Under the pieces are notes generated by a model. That model did not search any database, was not told the DNA's origin, and was given only the letters and a program-made list of their open reading frames with translations. Below are positions 1 through 5,221 of a DNA stretch of 5,816 nucleotides, piece by piece; positions within the stretch are counted from its first letter, which is position 1; the number at the start of each line of letters is the position of its first letter. Made by a program: the position numbers and the translations under genes. Source of the stretch: Synergistales bacterium (GTDB taxonomy: Bacteria; Synergistota; Synergistia; Synergistales; Aminobacteriaceae); contig BNVG01000121.1 in the NCBI GenBank assembly GCA_025997935.1, positions 1 to 5,816 of the forward strand. Direction: 5' to 3'.

Positions 1-300
1 TGGACGCGAATGGAACCTGATGGGGTGTTGCTCATTCCCGGCGGACAGGGCGCTCGGATTTTGGTTGACGACCCCTGCTTTATCGCCGCGCTACGAGAAC
101 GCGCTACGGCGGCGCAATATATTTTGACCGTTTGCACCGGCTCGGCGCTACTGGCCCGCACCGACTTGCTTGATGGCAAAAGAGCCACAACCAACAAAAG
201 GGCTTTCGCTTGGGCTACGGCTCAAAGCGCTAAGGTCGCTTGGCAAAAAAGCGCTCGTTGGGTAGTTGACGATAATATTTACACCTCGTCAGGCGTCTCC
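1..300 (+). pseudogene. DJ-1/PfpI-family protein, middle and C-terminal part (disrupted by inversion)
   Basis: The reading frame is open from base 1, so it continues left of the window; the ATG at 10 is internal. The translation shows the family pattern: a strand ending in LLIPGG (about 25-54), the nucleophile elbow VCTGSALLA with its Cys at 133-135, LLDGKRATT, then ARWVVDDNIYTSSGVS, normally followed by AG-[IV]-D and two more helices. These proteins are glutamine-amidotransferase-like cytosolic hydrolases or chaperone-like enzymes; the substrate cannot be read here. After GVS (base 300) the family match stops abruptly. The frame runs on to a stop at 391-393, but those 30 residues are the antisense of the gene's own N-terminal part, which lies on the opposite strand (292-417). 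The product as it stands lacks the conserved C-terminus. Family assignment is firm; whether the break exists in the living cell or arose in sequencing is not decidable here. Confidence 0.85.
292..300. other. Inversion junction in the DJ-1/PfpI gene, 9-base shared sequence
   Basis: The sequence GGCGTCTCC reads as Gly-Val-Ser on the plus strand, completing the family motif SSGVS. On the minus strand it reads GGAGACGCC, Gly-Asp-Ala, completing the N-terminal motif SPSGDA. Family agreement ends on each strand just outside these bases: the plus strand continues with CGA where GCN is expected, and the minus strand continues with TGA. The natural gene would therefore carry this 9-mer twice in inverted orientation, and the join is at the shared sequence. 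A small palindrome (TCTCC-CGAC-GGAGA, 296-309) overlaps it. This fits inversion at a short inverted repeat, or a fold-back chimera made during amplification. Confidence 0.7.
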
Positions 301-417
301 CGACGGAGAGTACAAGCGCAAACTGTAAATATCGGACTTATCGATTATCTCCGCCGGCCCCAACGCGTCCAAAGTCTCAAAATCGTCAAATAAAAGTATG
401 TTAAAGGGTATAATCAT
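292..417 (-). pseudogene. DJ-1/PfpI-family protein, N-terminal part (inverted relative to the rest)
   Basis: Read on the minus strand from the ATG at 415-417, this gives 42 residues, MIIPFNILLFDDFETLDALG onward to YSPSGDA, then TGA at 289-291. The hydrophobic strand followed by LFDDFETLDALGPAEI is the standard N-terminus of DJ-1/PfpI proteins (strand 1, the acidic residue after helix A, then the second strand ending in S-x-x-G). It is what the plus-strand fragment at 1-300 lacks. In an intact family member roughly 20 residues separate the SGDA motif from PDGVLLIPGG; three of these are visible at bases 1-9 and the rest would lie left of the window. No clear Shine-Dalgarno precedes the ATG. The two parts face each other and share the 9 bases at 292-300, so this is one gene split by an inversion rather than two genes. 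Confidence 0.8.
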
Positions 418-604
418 AAAAATCTTCACATCCTATGCAAAAGATACCTCACTTTATCACAAATTACGTATAGGCGTGGACGCAATTTCCAAAAATTAAG
501 GGAATAGCGGCAGTCGGGAACATCTTGTATATCGCCGCCATATAGAGAGCTGTTTCATTTGGCAGTCGAAACAGGTATTTTGTTTTGTCACTCGCGCCGC
601 CGCA
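418..604. other. Intergenic stretch without a recognisable gene
   Basis: This stretch lies between the inverted DJ-1 N-terminus and the polyvalent-like gene. I see no RNA gene and no good ORF. The frame of the following gene is open back to a stop at 497-499, but that upstream extension has no ATG and an unlikely composition. It contains the hairpin at 550-574 and a short direct repeat, GGCAGTCG, at 509-516 and 561-568. Any promoter for the minus-strand DJ-1 start should lie in its left part, but I found no convincing -35/-10 pair. Confidence 0.5.
550..574. repeat. Perfect 7-bp inverted repeat (hairpin)
   Basis: CTGTTTC (550-556) and GAAACAG (568-574) are exact reverse complements around an 11-base loop. 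A T-rich stretch (576-588) follows on the plus strand, so a weak terminator or an operator upstream of the gene at 605 are both possible. The stem is low in GC and the T-run is interrupted, so I do not call it a terminator. Confidence 0.4.
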
Positions 605-1363
605 GTGAGCGAAGAACTTGAACAGGCGGAGAACAATATAGAGTTGACAGAAAACGTCACGGCAGGGGAAAATAGCTACGGGGTGAGCGGATTGGAGAAG
701 TGGGAAAGAGCGGGAAGAGTTCGGGAGATAAAGGCGTTAAATCCTGTAAATGCTGAAGTTGGAACGCCTTTGGACAAAAAGAGCGCGGAAAGCGTTGTTC
801 GTGAGTTTGGTCCCATGGAGAATGAGCACGATGGTAGAGTGGCTCTTCTCCCTATGGCTACTGTCGGAAAGATACTTAAACATCAGGAATTTGACGTATC
901 TACGATACTCAGGGATATTCCAACTCTTTTCAAGACTTCGATACGCGCATGGTCTGAGTCTGAGGTTCTGAAAGAGGGACACAAGGAACATCCGAACATA
1001 GCGGCGTTTCATCATTATGTGAATAAGTTTACTGATGGAGCCGATACGTATTTTATAAGGTTTGCAATAAGAGAATCGAAAACAAAGAACGGGAAGCCCG
1101 GAGAGAATAATATCCACTCAACAGCTATAAGCGATATGAATACATATAAAAATGACGACGATTCTCAACGTATCCGGATAGTAGGCCCGGGCGAAGATAA
1201 TTCGTCGTCATTTATAGATACAAGGTTACAGGAATTTTTTGATTCTGTCAACAGCGGCTCTTCGCAAAGCGCTCCAACCATAAACCCGGTCTTAGGAAGT
1301 CCGCCGCTGTCTGAGGGGAATTATAACACAGGCGACGCCATATATAACAAAAACCCAGCTTGA
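605..1363 (+). CDS. Phage/mobile-element polyvalent-protein C-terminal-like protein (LPD3 / barnase-like region, tentative)
   Basis: The ORF has 252 residues with a GTG start. Residues 1-60 are acidic and probably disordered. From about 58 comes a compact region: KSAESVVREFG, LLPMATVGKILKH, then DIPTLFKTSIRAW, EGHKEHPNI-x-x-FHHYVNKF, a strand pair with YFIRFAIRE, a basic turn, and IHSTAIS. This layout (helix, His/Glu-rich loop, two strands, closing His) recalls the domain at the C-terminus of very large phage and conjugative-element 'polyvalent' proteins (LPD3 or PBECR-type, some nuclease-like). I recall the pattern rather than having a search result. The last 50 residues are Ser/Pro/Gly-rich. 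There is no Shine-Dalgarno before GTG, and no ATG in frame between the stop at 497 and base 605, so the 5' end may be a truncation of a longer gene. The stop codon lies inside a terminator hairpin and a tRNA gene converges from the right. Function of this copy is unknown. Confidence 0.6.
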   Translation: MSEELEQAENNIELTENVTAGENSYGVSGLEKWERAGRVREIKALNPVNAEVGTPLDKKSAESVVREFGPMENEHDGRVALLPMATVGKILKHQEFDVSTILRDIPTLFKTSIRAWSESEVLKEGHKEHPNIAAFHHYVNKFTDGADTYFIRFAIRESKTKNGKPGENNIHSTAISDMNTYKNDDDSQRIRIVGPGEDNSSSFIDTRLQEFFDSVNSGSSQSAPTINPVLGSPPLSEGNYNTGDAIYNKNPA

Positions 1364-1377
1364 TAGCGGGGTTTTTT
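1349..1377. terminator. Bidirectional intrinsic terminator
   Basis: AAAAACCC (1349-1356) pairs with GGGTTTTT (1369-1376), and GCT/AGC continues the stem inside one A/G mismatch around a TGAT loop. A run of six T follows on the plus strand (1372-1377) and five A precede it, giving a T-run on the minus strand. It can end both the plus-strand gene, whose TGA (1361-1363) sits in the loop, and the minus-strand tRNA ending at 1406. Confidence 0.8.
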
Positions 1378-1405
1378 ATATATAGCGCAATGTGAAACTT
1401 GTGTA

Positions 1406-1482
1406 TGGTGGGCCCACCAGGACTCGAACCTGGAACCTTCCGGTTATGAGCCGGTGGCTCTAACCACTTGAGCTATGGGCCC
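1406..1482 (-). tRNA. tRNA with anticodon CAT (tRNA-Met, or tRNA-Ile2)
   Basis: The minus strand gives a full 77-base cloverleaf. The acceptor stem GGGCCCA pairs perfectly with TGGGCCC. The D arm is GCTC/GAGC. The anticodon loop is CTCATAA on a stem with four strong pairs (ACCGG/CCGGA, outermost A/A mismatched). The variable loop is five bases, and the T arm CCAGG-TTCGAGT-CCTGG is perfect. The discriminator is A and CCA is encoded (1406-1408). Anticodon CAT serves elongator Met or, after lysidine modification, Ile; sequence alone does not settle which. It is not the initiator type, because the 1-72 pair is G-C and there is no run of three G-C pairs in the anticodon stem. It has its own promoter at 1501-1529. 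Confidence 0.95.
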
Positions 1483-1500
1483 TCGAAAATCACGAAGGAG

Positions 1501-1529
1501 ATTATACATCTTGAGGAGCGCTAACGCAA
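1501..1529 (-). promoter_or_regulatory. Sigma-70-type promoter of the tRNA gene
   Basis: On the minus strand, TTGCGT (1524-1529) and a perfect TATAAT (1501-1506) are separated by exactly 17 bases. The -10 ends 18 bases before the tRNA 5' end at 1482, so transcription would start about a dozen bases upstream of the mature end, as usual for a tRNA gene. Confidence 0.75.
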
Positions 1530-1559
1530 GCCGGTTTTAATCAACTTCAGCAATTTAAC

Positions 1560-1745
1560 TCACGCTTCTACGCTGATGCAACTTACGGGGCAGCTGCTCT
1601 CGGCCTCTTTCACCGCAGGTTCCGTCGTTTCGGGGCGCGAAACCTCAGCGACTCCAGACGCCTCGTTCAAACGAAAGACATCGGGGCACACCTGACAGCA
1701 CACGCCACATCCTATACATTTCTTTGGATCCAGAGAAACTTTCAT
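1560..1745 (-). CDS. Ferredoxin, single [4Fe-4S] type
   Basis: A 61-residue soluble electron carrier, usual full length for the Thermotoga-like monocluster ferredoxins. The N-terminal MKVSLDPKKCIGCGVC places cluster ligands at Cys10, Cys13 and Cys16, with the fourth at Cys52 in SCPVSC. The CPDVF after Cys20 is typical. In the well-studied Thermotoga protein the Cys at position 20 forms a disulfide with one near 43; here that region reads EPAVKEA and has no Cys. Instead there are extra cysteines at 17 and 56, so a different disulfide or none is likely. A GGGGTG Shine-Dalgarno lies about seven bases before ATG, and a good promoter lies at 1790-1818, so it is probably transcribed alone. The partner enzyme (hydrogenase, oxidoreductase or Fe-S donor) is not in the window. 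Confidence 0.93.
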   Translation of the reverse strand: MKVSLDPKKCIGCGVCCQVCPDVFRLNEASGVAEVSRPETTEPAVKEAESSCPVSCISVEA

Positions 1746-1776
1746 AATTTACACCCCGCAAAAAAGAAAAATAAAA

Positions 1777-1893
1777 CTAACTTACCATAATTTTATTACT
1801 TATACCTCGCCTCGTCAATGTCACGCGCAAAAAAATAAACCCGCAAAAAATTAAAGATTGGATTATTTTTAGGCCTCGCCTTTTTTCCTCCAT
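1777..1893 (-). CDS. Possible 38-residue small ORF after the kinase gene (doubtful)
   Basis: The ATG at 1891-1893 follows a strong GGAGG with seven-base spacing and begins 23 bases after the kinase stop. The product starts MEEKRRGLKII and then has a hydrophobic stretch (IIQSLIFCGFIFL), so a small membrane peptide is conceivable. Against it, the ferredoxin promoter lies inside its 3' half, the region is A/T-rich, and a second overlapping start (ATG 1908-1910, after GAGAGGAA, 13 codons) competes. It could instead be the eroded start of a lost operon gene. I do not recognise it. Confidence 0.2.
   Translation of the reverse strand: MEEKRRGLKIIQSLIFCGFIFLRVTLTRRGISNKIMVS
1790..1818 (-). promoter_or_regulatory. 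Sigma-70-type promoter of the ferredoxin gene
   Basis: On the minus strand, TTGACG (1813-1818) and TAAAAT (1790-1795) each match the consensus at five of six bases and are 17 bases apart. The predicted start near 1783 leaves a leader of about 38 bases before the ferredoxin ATG. No operator-like palindrome was seen. Confidence 0.65.
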
Positions 1894-1916
1894 CTTGTTT
1901 CCTCCGTCATTTCCTC

Positions 1917-4613
1917 TCAACAATCTTCCTTTATCAAGCCATCCACCATCTCAGCCCCCGCCACAAACTCCGACACCAACACCAAACCAGCGACATCTGA
2001 GAGCGTCTCCTTCGTTTCTGGTTCGATTGACATCGCTTCAAGTTCTTTCAACAGGGCGTCTATCTTGCCCACGTTCTCAGAGAGCAACGCGCTTTTAAGT
2101 CGCGATAACGCTTCCTGACATTTCGAACTTAACTCTCCGTCAGTCACTTCTAACTCTAAGTCAATCACTTCGTTTTCTCCCTCACGCGCGTACTCCGCAA
2201 GTATCAGTTTTATCCGGTCGATAAGTCCGGACAGATTATCATGAAAAGCTGGCAGTTCAGCCTCGATGAAATCAATTTCGCTGTTTTTCCCCGCTTCCTC
2301 CAGTGTGGCCGCCATACGCGAAATATCCTCCGCTCCTATGCTGGCTAAAGCGCTTTTCAGCGTGTGTACCTGCGTGGTGAAAAGCGGCAGTCCCGCTTTG
2401 TCCGGCGTTTCCTTCAGTATTTCAAGACGTTCTGTAGCATCCTTACAAAACAGCTTCAGCACTTCGATATAGTTCGCCTCTGAGCCACCTGTCATGGCAA
2501 TGCCGCGCGTCGTATCCATGCCTTCGATCTCAAAGCCTACGGTTCGCGAAACGGGCGCTTGTTCCGCAACTGGTTCCGCTTTTTCCCATTTCTCGCGAGG
2601 AACCCATTGCTCCATCATCTCGTTAAGTTTGGCAATTTCTATGGGCTTTGCCAGGTAATCGCTGAATCCATTTTGTAAAAACATCTCTCTCATACCAACC
2701 ATAGCGTTGGCGGTCAGCGCTATGATGGGAACCGTTTTGAAATAATCGCCCTCTATGGCGCGAATAGCCGCCGTCGCCTCCATGCCGTCCATTTCCGGCA
2801 TAGCGTGATCCATAAAGATAATGTCATAACGGTTTTCCCGCGCCAGCCGAATCGCTTCAATACCGCTAAGGCACGTGTCAATTCGCGTTTTGTAGGGAAC
2901 CAGCAATCCTTCGGCCACTTTCAGGTTGGTGGCGTTGTCGTCCACTATCAAGAGACGCGCGGTAGGGGCGGTAAAACGCGCCTCTATATTTCCCGTCCTG
3001 GCGTAAGCCTTGCCGGAAAATTCGCCTATGGGGGTGAAGTCCGTACAGGTTTGCGTCAAAGTGACCGTAAACACAGAACCCTTGCCGTATTCGCTCGCGA
3101 CTGAAATATCGCCGCCCATAGCTATGCATAGACTGCGGGTAATAGCTAAGCCCAAGCCCGTACCTTCAATGCCTGTGTTGCGCTTTTGATCAATCCTGAC
3201 AAAATCTCCGAACAGTTTGTCCATGTCCTCCGCCTTGATACCGACGCCGCTGTCCGCGATGGAGAATGTGAGTTTCACCGCGTCAGCGCCGACGCCGACG
3301 CCGACACGCTCATGAGATACGGCGAGTTTCACAAAGCCTTCGCTGGTGTATTTAACAGCGTTGGACAAGATATTGAGCAGAATTTGCCTGACTCTTGTCT
3401 CGTCGCCAGTTATATAGGCGGGAATATCCGGCGCGATGTTAGCGAACAATTCAATAGGTTTGTCTTCAATGTACACGCGAATGATATTCAGCACGTCGTT
3501 CAAGAGCGATCCTAATTCATAGGGCGATAGGTTCAGTTCCATGTTGCCCGCCTCAATTTTGGAGAAGTCCAATATGTCATTGATAATTGAAAGCAGGTTG
3601 TTCCCGGCGACTTTTATCTCCGCGATGTATTTCGCGCCTTCCGGCTTGCCATACTCTCGCTCCGCCAGTTCGCTCATGCCGATTATCGCGTTCATCGGAG
3701 TGCGTATCTCGTGAGACATTGTTGCGAGGAAACGCGACTTTGACCTGTTTGCTTTCACCGCCTCGATACGCATGGTCTCTTTTTCATCAATGGTCTGCTT
3801 ATAGCTGTCGATAATGTCAGCGACATTGTTCAGTAAAGTGGCTATTTCGTTTTTATACGGGGTATGCATATCGAGGAAGTTTCCTTCTTTAACCTGTTGG
3901 ATAACGTGAAGAGCGTGTTTGATGGGTTTTTTGAGAAGCTCGATCAGCGGAAACAGCAACACAAGCGATATGATAATCGTTGCGAATATAAAGTTTTGAA
4001 GCTGGCTAATCTGAGATAGCAGATAGGCGACATAGTTATTGTAAGCGTCCTGCCCGGCAATATCCACGCCGTGCGCTACTGACATTACGCTGTCCGCGAT
4101 GTAGGACAGCAGGACTCTCGTGTTTTTCATTCGATTGAGAACGCCCGCGTCACGATTGGCCTTTATTGCGGAGTAAATCGCGACTATTTCGGGTATATAT
4201 TCGCCAGTCATCATATTTTTCGCCGCGTTCATTTTTTCAAGAAAATCCGCGATGATGAGTTTGTCCATAAACGGGTCTTTCTCTATTGACGAAATAATGC
4301 CGTCAAAATCCCTGCCGAGCGCCTCTGAGGAGACATTGAACCTGTTAAAAAGCGATTCCGCCGCCTCGTGATCATTTATGTAAAGGTTCACAATCATACT
4401 CTCGGCTATTTGCGTGATATTGTAAAAATCGGCGCGCGCCCTTTCCGCGAGGTTTTGGGTTTTAATTGTGCTTCCAAGCAGTATCGAACAGGCGTGATGG
4501 CAGTTTATAATCGTGCCGACCGCGCGGAATGAAATCACCGAGAAGGCTATGATGATAAGAATTGATATGATTGTAAACCGTAATATTAGCGGGATGTTGT
4601 GCAGTTTGTTCAT
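1917..4613 (-). CDS. Hybrid sensor histidine kinase (HisKA-HATPase-receiver-HPt)
   Basis: An inner-membrane phosphorelay kinase of 898 residues from the chosen ATG. Segments: TM1 about 8-33; an extracytoplasmic, mostly helical sensor of about 170 residues; TM2 about 207-227; a HAMP-like linker and coiled coil about 228-295. The H-box SHEIRTP has His301, and the ATPase domain has the N box NILSNAVKYT (Asn418), DSGVGI (Asp455) and GTGLGL (484-489). The receiver has acidic Asp558/559, acceptor Asp602 in MDHAMPEMDG, Thr634 and Lys656. The HPt domain VHTLKSALA has His750. A further helical tail of about 90 residues ends the protein. Phosphate should pass His301 to Asp602 to His750, then to an unseen response regulator. 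The frame extends 42 codons upstream to 4739, but GGGG nine bases before the ATG at 4611-4613, and the membrane segment starting just after it, support this start. All catalytic motifs look intact. The signal sensed is unknown. Confidence 0.95.
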   Translation of the reverse strand: MNKLHNIPLILRFTIISILIIIAFSVISFRAVGTIINCHHACSILLGSTIKTQNLAERARADFYNITQIAESMIVNLYINDHEAAESLFNRFNVSSEALGRDFDGIISSIEKDPFMDKLIIADFLEKMNAAKNMMTGEYIPEIVAIYSAIKANRDAGVLNRMKNTRVLLSYIADSVMSVAHGVDIAGQDAYNNYVAYLLSQISQLQNFIFATIIISLVLLFPLIELLKKPIKHALHVIQQVKEGNFLDMHTPYKNEIATLLNNVADIIDSYKQTIDEKETMRIEAVKANRSKSRFLATMSHEIRTPMNAIIGMSELAEREYGKPEGAKYIAEIKVAGNNLLSIINDILDFSKIEAGNMELNLSPYELGSLLNDVLNIIRVYIEDKPIELFANIAPDIPAYITGDETRVRQILLNILSNAVKYTSEGFVKLAVSHERVGVGVGADAVKLTFSIADSGVGIKAEDMDKLFGDFVRIDQKRNTGIEGTGLGLAITRSLCIAMGGDISVASEYGKGSVFTVTLTQTCTDFTPIGEFSGKAYARTGNIEARFTAPTARLLIVDDNATNLKVAEGLLVPYKTRIDTCLSGIEAIRLARENRYDIIFMDHAMPEMDGMEATAAIRAIEGDYFKTVPIIALTANAMVGMREMFLQNGFSDYLAKPIEIAKLNEMMEQWVPREKWEKAEPVAEQAPVSRTVGFEIEGMDTTRGIAMTGGSEANYIEVLKLFCKDATERLEILKETPDKAGLPLFTTQVHTLKSALASIGAEDISRMAATLEEAGKNSEIDFIEAELPAFHDNLSGLIDRIKLILAEYAREGENEVIDLELEVTDGELSSKCQEALSRLKSALLSENVGKIDALLKELEAMSIEPETKETLSDVAGLVLVSEFVAGAEMVDGLIKEDC
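3288..3305. repeat. Hexanucleotide tandem repeat (GCCGAC x3) inside the kinase gene
   Basis: Three exact GCCGAC units on the plus strand encode VGVGVG (residues 437-442 of the kinase) in the ATPase domain, between the N box and the DSGVGI motif. Copy-number change would stay in frame and only alter a loop between strands. Confidence 0.8.
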
Positions 4614-4697
4614 TAAAACATTCCCCTTTTCCATTGAGGCTTGCGGCCACGCCAGGATAGTTGTCCGTTCGGTATGGCGCTTCACCCTTTTACAGCA

Positions 4698-4706
4698 ATT
4701 GTAACA
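4698..4706 (-). promoter_or_regulatory. Possible extended -10 promoter of the kinase gene
   Basis: On the minus strand TGTTACAAT fits the extended -10 pattern TGnTATAAT with one change, about 85 bases before the kinase ATG. The base stretch 17 bases upstream is a poor -35. The element overlaps a small palindrome, TTACA-GCAAT-TGTAA (4690-4704), which could be an operator. Suggestive only. Confidence 0.3.
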
Positions 4707-4786
4707 TTTTAGTTTCCCAATTCCACCCCTTGCGCTCAAATTAGCTTCTCCTTTGGAGGCGCGCTTGAAAAAGATGAATATTTTTA

Positions 4787-4815
4787 TTCTCAGGACACAA
4801 AAAATGAGCTAAAAT
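4787..4815 (+). promoter_or_regulatory. Possible promoter of the small-peptide/toxin-antitoxin operon
   Basis: TTCTCA (4787-4792) and TAAAAT (4810-4815) are 17 bases apart and match the consensus at four and five of six positions. The predicted start near 4822 would leave a leader of about 46 bases before the small ORF at 4868. It diverges from the kinase promoter region. Confidence 0.4.
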
Positions 4816-4867
4816 ACAAGGTGGCGAGGTACAGAATATCGCGAACTGCTTGAGTTGGGTGGAATAA

Positions 4868-4960
4868 ATGACAGAAAGAACAGTAATCGCAGTGATAATG
4901 GGTTTTGTTTTGTTGTTAAAATTCCTTGTGCATTCTCTGTTAGAGACAGCGGTTAATTAA
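4868..4960 (+). CDS. Small single-pass membrane peptide upstream of the toxin gene
   Basis: This ORF encodes 30 residues beginning MTERTVIAVIMGFVLLL. It has a short charged N-terminus, one hydrophobic segment (about residues 6-25, broken by one Lys and one His) and a polar end. GGGTGG lies just upstream of the ATG with about five bases between, a usable ribosome site. The stop TAA ends two bases before the TTG start of the RelE-like toxin, so the two are probably translationally coupled. I recognise no family. It may be a real small membrane protein, a type I toxin-like peptide, or simply a leader ORF that carries ribosomes to the weak toxin start. Confidence 0.45.
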   Translation: MTERTVIAVIMGFVLLLKFLVHSLLETAVN

Positions 4961-4962
4961 CT

Positions 4963-5211
4963 TTGAAAGTGCTTATCGAAAAGGCCGCCGCAAAATATCT
5001 TGAACGCCTAAACGAGCCTATGAAGAGTCGTATACTTGACGCTTTACAGGGGCTCAAAAACGAACCGCCGACAGGCGATATAAAGGCTACAAGCGGCAAT
5101 TTACAGGGCTTATATAGGCTTAGGATAGGCAACTATCGTGTATTGTTTGCGATACGAGATAATAATATTTTTGTGACAAACATTGCGCCACGCGGACAAG
5201 TTTACAAATAG
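4963..5211 (+). CDS. RelE/ParE-superfamily toxin
   Basis: An 82-residue protein, standard length for the superfamily. Members of the RelE branch cut mRNA in the ribosome A site; ParE-branch members act on gyrase. The start is MKVLIEKAAAKYLERL, the first helix has LNEPMKSRILDALQGLK, and the core motif is GLYRLRIGNYRVLFAI with Arg52, Arg54 and Arg59. The C-terminal strand IAPRGQVYK has Arg77 and Tyr81 at positions where RelE enzymes carry catalytic basic and aromatic residues, favouring an RNase. The start is TTG at 4963-4965 with little Shine-Dalgarno, placed two bases after the small peptide stop; the family N-terminus supports it. The antitoxin follows after 10 bases, so the order is toxin first. 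Which molecular target this copy has is inference. Confidence 0.9.
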   Translation: MKVLIEKAAAKYLERLNEPMKSRILDALQGLKNEPPTGDIKATSGNLQGLYRLRIGNYRVLFAIRDNNIFVTNIAPRGQVYK

Positions 5212-5221
5212 GGGGCGAACC

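Noticed and set aside
10..393. A complete 127-residue DJ-1/PfpI gene starting at ATG 10
   Set aside because: The frame is open to base 1, the family N-terminus is missing, and the last 30 residues are antisense of the N-terminal part found on the minus strand.
737..1117. Minus-strand ORF of 126 codons
   Set aside because: It lies antisense inside the polyvalent-like gene, is rich in Arg, Ser and Cys, and has no recognisable motif or ribosome site.
1895..4704. Several plus-strand and second minus-frame ORFs of 60-110 codons across the kinase gene
   Set aside because: All are shadows of the kinase reading frame; none has a family match or ribosome site.
4611..4739. Kinase start at 4739 with a Cys-rich N-terminal extension
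   Set aside because: The extension spans the likely promoter, has no ribosome site, and the membrane segment and GGGG site fit the ATG at 4611-4613.
5183..5221. Antitoxin start at ATG 5183
   Set aside because: It overlaps the toxin's 3' end; the ATG at 5222 has GGGGG at proper spacing.
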